From: Flavobacteriaceae bacterium UBA3591
Lineage (GTDB): Bacteria; Bacteroidota; Bacteroidia; Flavobacteriales; Flavobacteriaceae
Direction: 5' to 3'
Assembly: GCA_002375695.1 (NCBI GenBank)
Contig: DFMO01000006.1
Span: forward strand, 186,001 to 250,000
DNA length: 64,000 nucleotides
A program made the position numbers and the translations under genes. Shown here piece after piece: positions 28,038 to 37,492 of this stretch. Numbering within the stretch: the first letter of the stretch is position 1; every line of letters begins with the position of its first letter. The notes under the pieces were generated by a model. The model was not told where the DNA came from, did no database searches, and saw only the letters and a list, made by a program, of their open reading frames with translations.

Positions 28038-29300
28038 TTATTCACCCATAGCTGCTGCTACTGCTGCCGAAAGACGTTTGTAAGTTCCGTTTTCAAGACG
28101 TTCGCGGATAGATGAAAACGCTTCTAAAGTTTCTTCAATATCTTCCATTGTATGCGAAGCTGTTGGTATCATTCTTAAGAGAATTAACCCCTTTGGAATA
28201 ACTGGATACACAACAATAGAACAGAAAATTCCATAATTTTCACGCAAATCTTTTACCAATGCCATTGCCTCTGGAATACTTCCTTTCAAATATACTGGGG
28301 TAACACAACTTTGTGTAGTACCTAAATCAAAACCTCTTTCGCGCAACCCTCCTTGTAATGCGTTTACATTTTCCCAAAGTTTATTTTTAAGTTCGGGCAT
28401 GGTACGAAGCATTTCTAATCGTTTTAGGGCTCCTTCAACTAAAACCATTTGAAGTGATTTTGCAAACATTTGTGAACGCAAGTTGTACTTTAAATAGTTA
28501 ATTATTTCTTCGTCTCCAGCAATAAATGCTCCTGTACTTGCCATAGATTTTGCAAAGGTTGCAAAGTAAACGTCTATACCGTCTTGTACCCCTTGCTCCT
28601 CTCCTGCACCAGCTCCGGTTTTCCCAAGCGTACCAAAACCGTGGGCGTCGTCTACAAAAAAGCGGAAATTGTACTTTTCTTTAAGGGCAATTATTTCTTT
28701 TAATTTACCTTGTTCTCCTCGCATTCCAAATACTCCTTCAGAAATAAGCAAGATTCCGCCGCCAGTTTTTTCGGCAACTTTGGTAGCACGACGTAGGTTT
28801 TTTTCAATACTCACCATATCGTTGTGCTTGTATGTAAAACGTTGTCCTAAGTGTAAACGAACACCGTCTATAATACAGGCATGGGCATCAACATCGTAAA
28901 CAATAACATCGTCTTTAGAGACTAATGCATCGATGGTAGAAACCATTCCTTGGTATCCAAAATTTAAAAGATAAGCGGCTTCTTTACTTACAAATTCGGC
29001 GAGTTCTGTTTGCAATCTTTCGTGCATATCGGTATGCCCACTCATCATTCGTGCCCCCATTGGGTACGCCGATCCCCACTTGGCTGCAGCTTCGGCATCT
29101 ACTTTTCTTACTTCGGGGTGATTGGCAAGACCTAAATAATCGTTAATACTCCACGTTATTACGTCTTTCCCTTTAAATTGCATTCTATTAGAAATAGGAC
29201 CTTCTAGTTTTGGAAATACAAAATAGCCTTCTGCTTGTTCTGCCCATTTCCCTAACGGACCTTTATCTTTATATATTTTTTCAAATAAATCTTTCATCAA
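28038..29300 (-). CDS. PLP-dependent alpha-oxoamine synthase; probable cysteate C-fatty acyltransferase for capnine (sulfonolipid) synthesis
   Basis: A 420-residue fold-type I PLP enzyme with SINDYLGLANHPEVR, SGHTDMHERLQTELAEF, aspartate in RFFVDDAHGFGT, and PLP lysine K251 in ATFAKSMASTGAF. It belongs to the group of serine palmitoyltransferase, KBL and BioF. In Flavobacteriaceae the closest characterised activity I know is condensation of cysteate with a fatty acyl group to make the capnine backbone of sulfonolipids. A cysteine-synthase-like enzyme, a candidate cysteate synthase, lies next upstream. A serine or glycine specificity cannot be ruled out by sequence alone. MM at the start leaves the exact start open by one codon. 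Confidence 0.82.
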   Translation of the reverse strand: MMKDLFEKIYKDKGPLGKWAEQAEGYFVFPKLEGPISNRMQFKGKDVITWSINDYLGLANHPEVRKVDAEAAAKWGSAYPMGARMMSGHTDMHERLQTELAEFVSKEAAYLLNFGYQGMVSTIDALVSKDDVIVYDVDAHACIIDGVRLHLGQRFTYKHNDMVSIEKNLRRATKVAEKTGGGILLISEGVFGMRGEQGKLKEIIALKEKYNFRFFVDDAHGFGTLGKTGAGAGEEQGVQDGIDVYFATFAKSMASTGAFIAGDEEIINYLKYNLRSQMFAKSLQMVLVEGALKRLEMLRTMPELKNKLWENVNALQGGLRERGFDLGTTQSCVTPVYLKGSIPEAMALVKDLRENYGIFCSIVVYPVIPKGLILLRMIPTASHTMEDIEETLEAFSSIRERLENGTYKRLSAAVAAAMGE

Positions 29301-29411
29301 CCTTTGTTTATTAAAATACGGGACAAAATTAATTAAATTATTATAAGATTATTGTTTTTAGACATGAGATTTTAGATTTCAATAATGATATCATAAATAA
29401 CAATCTAAAAG

Positions 29412-29445
29412 AACAAAAAACCGATTGAGAGTTTCTCAATCGGTC
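29412..29445 (-). terminator. Terminator of the cysteine-synthase-like gene
   Basis: On the minus strand ACCGATTGAGA pairs with TCTCAATCGGT and is followed by TTTTTTGTTC. It separates the cysteine-synthase-like gene from the oxoamine synthase gene, so the two are not simply one transcript. Confidence 0.8.
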
Positions 29446-29469
29446 TTTATAATTATTACTTTATAAAAG

Positions 29470-30507
29470 TTACTTTACGTACTCTATTGCTGCTTTTTCT
29501 TTGGTTTCGGCCTCTGTAAACCCTTGTTGGTTCATCCAGGCATCGCTGTAAATTTTACTCATATAACGCGAACCGTGGTCGGGAAAAATAACAACTATAT
29601 TGCTGTTTTCGGTAAACGCTCCCTCTTCTTCCAATTGCTTTAAGCCTTGCATAGCTGCACCACTTGTGTAACCAAGAAATAATCCTTCGGTACTTGCAAG
29701 TTCTCTTGCCGAATGTGCACTGGCTTCATCGGTTACTTTAACAAACTTGTCTATTTTGTCAAAATCGGTTGCTGTAGGAATTAAATTTTTACCTAAACCT
29801 TCAATGCGGTACGGATAAATTTCTTTGGCATCAAATTGTTTTGTTTCGTGATATTTCTGCAATACCGAACCGTAAGCATCGATACCAATAATTTGAATAT
29901 TTGGATTTTTCTCCTTTAAAAATCGCGCCGTTCCAGAAATAGTTCCGCCAGTACCACTACACGCTACAAGGTGTGTAATTTTTCCTGCAGTTTGCTCCCA
30001 AATTTCAGGGCCTGTGGTATGGTAGTGCGCATCGATATTTAACTCATTAAAATATTGATTTATATATACCGAACCTTCTATTTCTTGATGAAGTTTTTTT
30101 GCAACTTCGTAATATGAACGTGGATCATCTGCACTAACATGCGCCGGACAAACATAAACTTTTGCCCCCATTGTTTTAAGCATGTCTATCTTATCTGCCG
30201 AAGATTTTGAACTTACCGCCAAAATACAGTTGTAACCTTTAATAATACTTACCATGGCAATGCTAAAACCCGTGTTTCCACTAGTTGTTTCAATAATTGT
30301 ATCGCCTGGTTTGAGGATGCCTTTACTTTCGGCTTCTTCAATAATATGAAGCGCTATTCTATCTTTTGAAGAGTGTCCTGGGTTAAATGCTTCAACTTTG
30401 GCAAAGTAATTACCCTTCATATTTTGGGTAATTTTGTTAAGCTTTATTAATGGAGTATCACCAATTAGTTCTAAAACATTATTATAAGCTTTTATTTCTT
30501 CTTTCAT
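29470..30507 (-). CDS. PLP-dependent cysteine-synthase-family enzyme; candidate cysteate synthase
   Basis: A 345-residue fold-type II PLP enzyme. The start is taken at the internal ATG ([16 protein letters not shown]), since the upstream extension to 30576 is not enzyme-like. Visible: TPLIKL, PLP lysine K48 in [15 protein letters not shown] asparagine loop, and GTGGTISG phosphate loop. NPGHSSKDR departs from the usual NPxxSVKDR of CysK/CBS. The enzyme may use O-acetylserine or O-phosphoserine with sulfide or sulfite. Location next to the alpha-oxoamine synthase suggests cysteate formation for sulfonolipids; an ordinary cysteine synthase is the alternative. Confidence 0.85.
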   Translation of the reverse strand: MKEEIKAYNNVLELIGDTPLIKLNKITQNMKGNYFAKVEAFNPGHSSKDRIALHIIEEAESKGILKPGDTIIETTSGNTGFSIAMVSIIKGYNCILAVSSKSSADKIDMLKTMGAKVYVCPAHVSADDPRSYYEVAKKLHQEIEGSVYINQYFNELNIDAHYHTTGPEIWEQTAGKITHLVACSGTGGTISGTARFLKEKNPNIQIIGIDAYGSVLQKYHETKQFDAKEIYPYRIEGLGKNLIPTATDFDKIDKFVKVTDEASAHSARELASTEGLFLGYTSGAAMQGLKQLEEEGAFTENSNIVVIFPDHGSRYMSKIYSDAWMNQQGFTEAETKEKAAIEYVK

Positions 30508-30585
30508 ATAAAAGGAATTCGTTATAAAATATTCAGTGTAACACACTAAATTTTTCAACGCGACAAAGGTAAACAATTATTTTTA

Positions 30586-32721
30586 TTACTCCTTAATACC
30601 TTCTAAGTCTAATAAAAATGCATAATCCATCGCAACTTCTTTTAGAGCCTCAAACCTTCCTGAAGCACCGCCGTGGCCCGCATCCATATTGGTTTGTAAT
30701 AAAAGAATATTGTTGTCTGTTTTCATTTCGCGTAATTTTGCAACCCATTTGGCAGGCTCCCAATATTGAACTTGACTGTCGTGAAGTCCTGTAGTTACTA
30801 ACATATTTGGATACGCTTTTGCCTCAACATTATCATAAGGCGAATAGCTTTTTATATAGTTGTAGTACGCTTCATCATTTGGGTTACCCCATTCGTCATA
30901 TTCGCCCGTGGTAAGCGGAATAGAATCATCGAGCATTGTGGTTACCACATCTACAAACGGTACCGATGCAATTACTCCATTGTATAATTCTGGCGCCATA
31001 TTTACTACAGCTCCCATCAACAAACCACCGGCAGATCCTCCCGAAGCGTATAAATGCTGTGGAGATGTATAATTTTCTGCAACCAAATATCTGGAGGCAT
31101 CTATAAAGTCTGTAAATGTATTCTTTTTGTTTAAAAGCTTACCATTTTCATACCATTGGCGCCCCATATATTCGCCGCCACGAACGTGTGCAATCGCAAA
31201 TATAAAGCCGCGATCTAGCAAACTTAAACGCACCGAAGAAAAATAAGGGTCGATGGTTGCACCATAAGAACCGTAGCCATAAATTAACAACGGATTTTTA
31301 CCATCTTTTTCTATCCCTTTTCTATATATAAGCGAAATAGGAATTTTTGTTCCATCCTCGGCAGGTGCCCAAAGACGTTCGGTTTGGTAGTTATCTTTAT
31401 CAAATTTACCGCCTAAAACTTCAGTTTCTTTTAAAACTGTTTTTTCGCGGGTTTCCATATTAAAGTCGATAACAGACGCTGGCGTATTTAACGAATTATA
31501 ACTATATCGTAAAATCTTAGTATCAAACTCAGGGTTTTGGGTAGCAAAAGCAGTATACGTTTCGTTATCAAAAGGAAGGTAATAATCTTCATCGCCCTTC
31601 CATTTTTTGATTCTGAGTTTTGTAAGGCCATTATTACGTTCAGAAACAACCAAGTAATCTTTAAAAATGTCTATATCTTCTAATAAAACACTGTCTCGAT
31701 GGGCAATCATATCACGCCAATTTTCTTTTAAAGTATTACCCTCGGGGGTGGTCATTAATTTAAAGTTTAACGCGCCATCTTTATTGGTTAAAACATACCA
31801 TTTATCGCCAAAATGCGAAATACTATACTCCAACCCTCTTTCTCGCGGCTGAAAGACTTTAAAGTCGCCCGTAGGGTTATCTGCTGCTAACACTCTAAAT
31901 TCTGAAGTAAGTGTGCTATAAGAGCCAATTACAAGGTATTTTTTAGACTTTGTTTTATAAACATATGTTCCAAAGGTATCATCGGTTTCATTATAAACCA
32001 GCGCATCTGTAGATGGGTCTGTACCTAAAGTGTGTTTGTAAATTCTATCGGCACGAAGGGTTTTTTCATCCTTTCGAGTGTAGAAAAGTGTTTTATTATC
32101 ATTTCCCCAGATTGCACGCCCAGTAGTAAGTGGAATGCGTTCTGAATAGATTTCGCCCGTTTCGAGATTTTTAATAAAAATATCGTATTTTCTTCGGCTT
32201 AAAGTGTCTACCCCAAAGGAAACTAATTTGTTATCTTCTGAAACATTTAAACCACTTAAATTGTAATATGAATAGCCTTTGGCCATTTCGTTTACATCAA
32301 ATAAAATTTCTTCTTCGGCATTTAATGAACCCTTTTTACGTGTGTAAATAGGGTAATCTTTGCCCGTTTCGTATCGCGTTATATAATAGTATCCATTTAA
32401 TTTATACGGCACCGACTCATCGTCTTCTTTAATACGTGCTTTCATCTCTTCAAAAAGATCTTTTTTTAAATCTTTTGTATGGGCAGTAATTTGCTCGTAA
32501 TATTGATTCTCTTTATTTAAATAATCTATTACTTTTTCATCTTCGGGATTGTTTAACCAATAATAATTATCGATTCTCGTATCGCCGTGAGCTTCTAATT
32601 TATGAGCTATTTTCTCTGCTTTTGGGGGAGTAATTTCCATATCTTTTTTTGAAGAGTCTTGATTTTTACACGAAGTTGCAAAAGTAAGGCATGCTAACAA
32701 AACAATTAAACTATTTTTCAT
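30586..32721 (-). CDS. S9 family peptidase, oligopeptidase B-like, predicted lipoprotein
   Basis: The start is set at the internal ATG (MKNSLIVLLACLTFATSCKNQ), which gives a lipoprotein signal peptide with the lipobox ATSC; the frame from 32769 adds 16 residues. Residues after the lipid anchor form a beta-propeller, and the C-terminal hydrolase domain has catalytic GGSAGG, an aspartate in TTGLHDSQVQYWEPAKW and a histidine in MDAGHGGASGR. It is a periplasmic peptidase, probably cutting after basic residues in short peptides. It lies 79 bases upstream of the cysteine-synthase-like gene and divergent from ybaB. Confidence 0.92.
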   Translation of the reverse strand: MKNSLIVLLACLTFATSCKNQDSSKKDMEITPPKAEKIAHKLEAHGDTRIDNYYWLNNPEDEKVIDYLNKENQYYEQITAHTKDLKKDLFEEMKARIKEDDESVPYKLNGYYYITRYETGKDYPIYTRKKGSLNAEEEILFDVNEMAKGYSYYNLSGLNVSEDNKLVSFGVDTLSRRKYDIFIKNLETGEIYSERIPLTTGRAIWGNDNKTLFYTRKDEKTLRADRIYKHTLGTDPSTDALVYNETDDTFGTYVYKTKSKKYLVIGSYSTLTSEFRVLAADNPTGDFKVFQPRERGLEYSISHFGDKWYVLTNKDGALNFKLMTTPEGNTLKENWRDMIAHRDSVLLEDIDIFKDYLVVSERNNGLTKLRIKKWKGDEDYYLPFDNETYTAFATQNPEFDTKILRYSYNSLNTPASVIDFNMETREKTVLKETEVLGGKFDKDNYQTERLWAPAEDGTKIPISLIYRKGIEKDGKNPLLIYGYGSYGATIDPYFSSVRLSLLDRGFIFAIAHVRGGEYMGRQWYENGKLLNKKNTFTDFIDASRYLVAENYTSPQHLYASGGSAGGLLMGAVVNMAPELYNGVIASVPFVDVVTTMLDDSIPLTTGEYDEWGNPNDEAYYNYIKSYSPYDNVEAKAYPNMLVTTGLHDSQVQYWEPAKWVAKLREMKTDNNILLLQTNMDAGHGGASGRFEALKEVAMDYAFLLDLEGIKE

Positions 32722-32731
32722 AATTGAAAGG

Positions 32732-32763
32732 TTGTGAATTAGTCTTACAAAATAGTAAATTTG
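32732..32763 (+). promoter_or_regulatory. Promoter for the YbaB gene
   Basis: TTG at 32732-32734 and TAAATTTG at 32756-32763 (21-base spacer) fit the Bacteroidota consensus, 23 bases before the start codon. It overlaps the upstream end of the divergent S9 peptidase gene. Confidence 0.6.
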
Positions 32764-32786
32764 CCGCAATTTAAAACTATAAAATT

Positions 32787-33110
32787 ATGTTTGGAGATAT
32801 TATGGGAATGATGGGGAAACTTAAAGAAACCCAAGAAAAAGTAGAAGCGACAAAAAAACGTTTAGATACGGTGCTTATTGACGAAAAAAGTAACGACGGT
32901 CTTTTAAAAATTACATTAACCGGTAATCGCGAAATAAAATCTGTTGAAATAGACGATTCTCTTTTAGAAGATAAAGAGCAATTAGAAGATTATTTAATTT
33001 TAACACTTAATAAAGCAATTGAAAAAGCGACTAACGTACACGAAACCGAAGTTGCTGCAGTAGCTAAAGAAGGTATGCCAAATATTCCAGGAATGGATAT
33101 GTTTAAGTAA
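32787..33110 (+). CDS. ybaB: YbaB/EbfC family nucleoid-associated protein
   Basis: A 107-residue protein with an N-terminal helix containing [21 protein letters not shown], a beta core ([21 protein letters not shown]) and a C-terminal helix ending in a glycine/methionine-rich [10 protein letters not shown]. These match the YbaB dimer that binds DNA at the nucleoid. The family often lies next to dnaX and recR, but not here. Confidence 0.93.
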   Translation: MFGDIMGMMGKLKETQEKVEATKKRLDTVLIDEKSNDGLLKITLTGNREIKSVEIDDSLLEDKEQLEDYLILTLNKAIEKATNVHETEVAAVAKEGMPNIPGMDMFK

Positions 33111-33213
33111 ATTATATTGCGTTGTAGTTAAAAAATTTAAAAGTCGTTACAGAAATTTATATTTTTTTACGATATTAGAAACTTAATTTATTTTAACTAT
33201 AACCTAAATATTT

Positions 33214-33534
33214 ATGTTTGAATTAAAAAAGAGTGGAGATAAGTTTCACTTTGTTCTAAAAGCACGTAACGGACAAGTTATTTTATCGAGCCAGCGGTAC
33301 GCCACAAAAGCATCTGCAATGAATGGCATTGAATCTATTCAAAAAAATTGCGAAAAAGATGAAAGCTTTGAGTTAAAAACTGCTAAAAACGGAAAAGTTC
33401 ATTTTAGCATTAAAGCTACTAACGGTCAAATTATAGGCAGTAGTCAAATGTACGCCTCTGAAAGTGGTGCTAAAAATGGAATTGCTTCTGTTCGCAAAAA
33501 TGCACCCGGCGCTCAAATTAAAGAAGTGGAATAA
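33214..33534 (+). CDS. YegP family (DUF1508) protein with two domain copies
   Basis: A 106-residue protein with two tandem DUF1508 units of about 50 residues: FELKKSGDKFHFVLKARNGQ ... YATKASAMNGIESIQKN and FELKTAKNGKVHFSIKATNG ... YASESGAKNGIASVRKN. This is the canonical YegP layout. The function is unknown. It has its own upstream gap of 103 bases and a terminator after it. Confidence 0.92.
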   Translation: MFELKKSGDKFHFVLKARNGQVILSSQRYATKASAMNGIESIQKNCEKDESFELKTAKNGKVHFSIKATNGQIIGSSQMYASESGAKNGIASVRKNAPGAQIKEVE

Positions 33535-33558
33535 TTTTCATTTAATTTTAAAACTTTA

Positions 33559-33607
33559 AAAACCACAATTTTTATAAACTAGTGTTTCATAAAATTGTGG
33601 TTTTTTG
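33559..33607. terminator. Bidirectional terminator between yegP-like and pncA
   Basis: AAACCACAATTTT pairs with AAAATTGTGGTTT around an 18-base loop, with T runs following; it lies between convergent genes. Confidence 0.8.
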
Positions 33608-33617
33608 TTTTAATGCA

Positions 33618-34223
33618 TTAAATTTCGGTAGACGATATAATCTTAATGTTTTTAGAACGCATTTCTACCTTAAGTTTTTCGAAATTTTCATTGTCCAAAG
33701 GTTTCGCTGCGTCTTCAATTAAATAGCATTCAAACCCTTCTTTGTGCGCATCCATAATTGAATAGTACACGCAAATATCGGCTGCAAGGCCGCAAAAGTA
33801 AAGTTGTTTTGCCGATTTCTCTTTTAAATAACCCGCCAAACCAGTAGACTTTAAGTGCCCATTGTCAAAAAAAGCACTGTAGCTATCAATATTTACATCT
33901 GCTCCTTTTCTAAAAATAGCTTCAATCCTATTTGTTTCAAGCTGTGGATGAAATGCTGCTCCTTCCGTGTTTTGCACACAGTGGTCTGGCCATAACGTCT
34001 GATTTTCACCTGCAATTTTAACTACATCAAAAACAGTTTTCTCACTGTGGTTTGATGCAAAACTTATATGGTTTTGAGGATGCCAATCTTGCGAAGCCAC
34101 AATTAAATTAAACTTAGACTGAATGCGGTTAATAACGGGTATAATTTTATCACCATTAGGTACTGGTAAAGAACCATCTGGCATAAAATCATTTTGTGCA
34201 TCTACTATAATTAGGGTTTTCAT
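33618..34223 (-). CDS. pncA: Nicotinamidase
   Basis: A 201-residue isochorismatase-fold amidohydrolase. Catalytic residues are visible: D8 (VDAQNDF), K106 (FRKGAD) and C151 (LAADICVYYS); metal ligands are D46, H48 and H52 in SQDWHPQNH. It hydrolyses nicotinamide to nicotinic acid in the salvage route to NAD. The preceding gene on the minus strand is pncB, which uses its product; only 3 bases separate them, so the two are one operon. Confidence 0.95.
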   Translation of the reverse strand: MKTLIIVDAQNDFMPDGSLPVPNGDKIIPVINRIQSKFNLIVASQDWHPQNHISFASNHSEKTVFDVVKIAGENQTLWPDHCVQNTEGAAFHPQLETNRIEAIFRKGADVNIDSYSAFFDNGHLKSTGLAGYLKEKSAKQLYFCGLAADICVYYSIMDAHKEGFECYLIEDAAKPLDNENFEKLKVEMRSKNIKIISSTEI

Positions 34224-34226
34224 TTT

Positions 34227-35627
34227 TTAATTTTTGTGTTGAAGTATTAACTGGTCGCGTTGTTCTTTTAACTGAGTACTTAAACCAATTTTATATATAT
34301 GCGGATTTTGAAAACGCTTGTATTCATCGGGTAATAAGGCTAATCGATCTTTGGCATAATTGGCAATTTCACTTACCGTTTTTCGATCTAAGCAACGTTT
34401 ACCTTGCTCTATTACAGTTTGTAACAACGGTTCGTGTTTAAAATTTTCTAAGTTTAACTGCTTGTTGAGCTCAAAGGGATGGAGCATTTCGGTTACCTTG
34501 GTTTCGGTAGCTAATGCAACCACATCGGCTCCGTAAAATAAACCGTTTTTATCAATCATTCTATAAACTTGCTTTTTACCCGGAAGCGATATTTTTACAA
34601 TATTTTCTGAAAGCTTAATACGCGGCTCCCCGTTGTATTCCGAAAGTTTATAAACACCTCCTAAAGCAGCATCGGGTTTACCAGTTACCAAATTTGTTCC
34701 AACACCGTAAATGTCTATTGGCGCATCTTGTTCGTTTAAACTTTTAATAACATACTCATCGAGCTGATTTGACACAACTATTTTAACATAATGCAAATTT
34801 TCATCATCCAACATTTTACGGGTTTTTTTCGCCAAGTAAGCTAAATCGCCACTGTCTAAACGAACGCCAAAAAGTCGCTGCCCATTTTTTTCCATTTCTT
34901 TGGCAACCGTAATTGCATTTGGCACCCCACTGCGCAAGGTGTTATAAGTATCTACTAATAAAACACAATTAGTTGGTCTTACAGCGGCAAAATCGCGAAA
35001 CGCGCTAATCTCATCCAGATAACTCTGTATAAACGAATGCGCCATTGTACCCGAAGCCGAAATATCAAAATCTTTTGCAGCAACAACATTACTCGTACCG
35101 TCAAAACCCCCAATCATCGCCGCCCGGCTCGCATAGTAACCACCGGTTGCGTGCGCTCTTCGAAGGCCCATATCTAACAATAGTTTATTACCCGCACTAT
35201 GCCTTATTCGCTGTGCTTTTGTTGCAATTAATGTTTGAAAATTTAAAATATTAAGTAAAACCGTTTCAATAATTTGAATTTCAATAATTGAACCTTCTAC
35301 TTGTAAAATAGGCCGGTTTGGAAACACAATATCACCTTCTAAAACCGAGTTTATGGTTCCGGTAAATTTGAAATTTAAAAGGTAGTGTAAAAAATCATCG
35401 TCAAAATTATGACGCTTTAAGTACGAAATATCTGCTTCCGAAAAACGAAAGTCTTCAATAACATCAAGAATATCCTCTAAACCAGCAAAAATGGTATACC
35501 CCCCGTTAAATGGGTTATTCCGAAAATAATAGTCGAAAACGGCTGTCCCCTCAGGTTTCTTTTTAAAGTAAACCTGTGCCATGGTAAGCTGATATAAATC
35601 TGTGTATAAGCCTGAAAAATCTAACAT
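34227..35627 (-). CDS. pncB: Nicotinate phosphoribosyltransferase
   Basis: A 466-residue enzyme with the typical N-terminus LYTDLYQLTMAQVYFKK, YYFRNNPFNGGYTIFAGLED, the catalytic region GLRRAHATGGYYASRAAMIGGFDGTSNVVA and the phosphate-binding FGVRLDSGDLAYLAKK, then GVGTNLVTGKPDAALGGVYKL. It makes nicotinic acid mononucleotide from nicotinic acid and PRPP. It overlaps no gene but sits 10 bases downstream of the threonine aldolase gene and 3 bases before pncA, forming one operon. Confidence 0.95.
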   Translation of the reverse strand: MLDFSGLYTDLYQLTMAQVYFKKKPEGTAVFDYYFRNNPFNGGYTIFAGLEDILDVIEDFRFSEADISYLKRHNFDDDFLHYLLNFKFTGTINSVLEGDIVFPNRPILQVEGSIIEIQIIETVLLNILNFQTLIATKAQRIRHSAGNKLLLDMGLRRAHATGGYYASRAAMIGGFDGTSNVVAAKDFDISASGTMAHSFIQSYLDEISAFRDFAAVRPTNCVLLVDTYNTLRSGVPNAITVAKEMEKNGQRLFGVRLDSGDLAYLAKKTRKMLDDENLHYVKIVVSNQLDEYVIKSLNEQDAPIDIYGVGTNLVTGKPDAALGGVYKLSEYNGEPRIKLSENIVKISLPGKKQVYRMIDKNGLFYGADVVALATETKVTEMLHPFELNKQLNLENFKHEPLLQTVIEQGKRCLDRKTVSEIANYAKDRLALLPDEYKRFQNPHIYKIGLSTQLKEQRDQLILQHKN

Positions 35628-35637
35628 TAAATCTATA

Positions 35638-36663
35638 TTATTTTGAATAATTTGTTAGTGTAGTTAAAAACATATCGTGCATCTCATTAGTATAATCCAA
35701 ATGGGTTACAATTCTAAGTTTACCCTGCCCCATGGAACTTATTTTAATGTTTTTTTTGAGCAAGTCTTTTAAAAACTTTTCTTCGGAAATATCTGTTTGC
35801 AAATAGAATATAACAATATTAGTTTCGGTGGGCTCTACATTTTTTACGTACGGCTGTTTCGCTAAAGCTTGGGCAATTTCCTTCGCCTTTTTGTGATCTT
35901 CTTCCAGTCTTTCCAAATGATTATCTAAAGCGTAAATTCCTGCAGCTGCCATAAAACCTACCTGTCGCATTCCGCCACCCAACACTTTGCGAATGCGCAT
36001 GGCGTTTTTCATAATTTCGCTATTTCCTATTAAAACACTTCCCATTGGCGCTCCCAAACCTTTGCTTAAACAAACTGAAATAGTATCGAATATTTCGCCA
36101 TATTGTCGCGGGTCTTCGTTATTTGCAATTATCGCATTCCAAATTCTGGCGCCATCGAGATGAAGTCCTAAATTATTTTTTTTACACAATTCATTTATTG
36201 CTTGCATTTCAGCAACACTATAACAAGCGCCACCGCCTTTGTTTGTTGTATTTTCTAAACAAACTAAACTCGTTAACGGACTGTGATAAAAGTCGGGCGG
36301 ATTTATATTTTCTTCAATCTGGCTGGCAGTAATCATCCCTCTATTACCGTCAATGAGTTTGCAGGACACCCCGCTATTAAAGGAAACTCCGCCTCCTTCA
36401 TAATTAAAAACATGCGCCCACTTATCGGCTATTAATTGTTCTGCGGGTTGGGTGTGCAATTTTATTGCTGCTTGGTTGGCCATCGTTCCCGTAGGGAAAA
36501 ATAATGCCGAATCCATCCCAAAAAAATTAGCTAATTTTTCTTCTAATGCGTTTACCGTGGGGTCTTCTTTATAAACGTCATCGCCTACTTTTGCCAAGCG
36601 AATGGCTTCTATCATAGGCTGGGTAGGTTTTGTGACAGTGTCACTTCTTAAATCTATTGTCAT
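35638..36663 (-). CDS. ltaE: Low-specificity L-threonine aldolase-like PLP enzyme
   Basis: A 341-residue fold-type I PLP enzyme with MTIDLRSDTVTKPT at the N-terminus, GDDVYKEDPTVNALEEKLA, histidine in HLDGARIWNA and PLP lysine in CLSKGLGAPMGSVL. It cleaves threonine (and allo-threonine) to glycine and acetaldehyde. It is the second gene of a four-gene operon with the NAD salvage genes, eight bases after a secreted hypothetical protein. The metabolic reason for that grouping is not evident. Confidence 0.93.
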   Translation of the reverse strand: MTIDLRSDTVTKPTQPMIEAIRLAKVGDDVYKEDPTVNALEEKLANFFGMDSALFFPTGTMANQAAIKLHTQPAEQLIADKWAHVFNYEGGGVSFNSGVSCKLIDGNRGMITASQIEENINPPDFYHSPLTSLVCLENTTNKGGGACYSVAEMQAINELCKKNNLGLHLDGARIWNAIIANNEDPRQYGEIFDTISVCLSKGLGAPMGSVLIGNSEIMKNAMRIRKVLGGGMRQVGFMAAAGIYALDNHLERLEEDHKKAKEIAQALAKQPYVKNVEPTETNIVIFYLQTDISEEKFLKDLLKKNIKISSMGQGKLRIVTHLDYTNEMHDMFLTTLTNYSK

Positions 36664-36671
36664 TTTTAAAA

Positions 36672-37301
36672 TTATCTTTCTCTATAAAAATTACCACTTT
36701 CTTCGTGTTTATCGACTATTTCAGAAATGTGATTACTTAATTTAACAAGGTTGAGTGAATTATTGTATTCGGCATTTAAGTTTCTATATGTCGATTCTTT
36801 TTCCAAATCAAATTCGTCGTATTTTTTTTCAAATTTATCACCATTTAACGCAAACTTAAACTCTTTATGACAAGATTTTACCGTCATATTGCCAGTAGGA
36901 TGATCTTCAATGTTTTCGGCTTTAAAGGGTTTAACTACTTCCGATTTTAAAATCTCAACCTTGCTTAATAAATTTTTAAAGTGGCTGTTTCTTTCTATTG
37001 TTAACGGTCTAAAACTACCACAGTTATCAAATTTTTGAAGCTTGTATGTGTTTTCACTTTCTCTCCAAAAAACATAAACGGCGTAGTAAGTGGTTCGGGA
37101 GGTGCAAACTTCGCCATTGGGTAAAGTAAAAATCATTACTTTTCCTTTACAGTAGTCTTTTCTAGAAAAGTACTCTTTATTTTGTTGCGATTCTAATTCG
37201 GCAAACTTTTCCGAAACTAGCGAATCTACATAGGCTTCATCATTTTGAGCAAGGCAAACGCCGCATGTAATTAAAGCGAATAAAATCAATATATTTTTCA
37301 T
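36672..37301 (-). CDS. Secreted protein of unknown function
   Basis: A 209-residue protein with a signal peptide (about 1-18, ending CLAQ). The rest is hydrophilic, with paired cysteines (DYCKGKV...GEVCTSRT...FDNCGSF and SCHKEF) that could form disulfides in the periplasm. No domain is recognised. It is the first gene of the pncB operon, 8 bases ahead of the aldolase gene. Confidence 0.72.
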   Translation of the reverse strand: MKNILILFALITCGVCLAQNDEAYVDSLVSEKFAELESQQNKEYFSRKDYCKGKVMIFTLPNGEVCTSRTTYYAVYVFWRESENTYKLQKFDNCGSFRPLTIERNSHFKNLLSKVEILKSEVVKPFKAENIEDHPTGNMTVKSCHKEFKFALNGDKFEKKYDEFDLEKESTYRNLNAEYNNSLNLVKLSNHISEIVDKHEESGNFYRER

Positions 37302-37492
37302 AATAATTTATTTAAAATGATTAGAATTCTAATTAAATTGAAGTTTTTAAGGATTTATAAAATTACCCGAAAAAATTATTCTTCTCACTAAGTTAATTCT
37401 ATTTTTGCAATCATATCGTTATTTTAACTATCAATTTGGGCAGTTAAAATGATAATTATATAAATGACTTCTCAAAAAACAGCAATCTAAAT

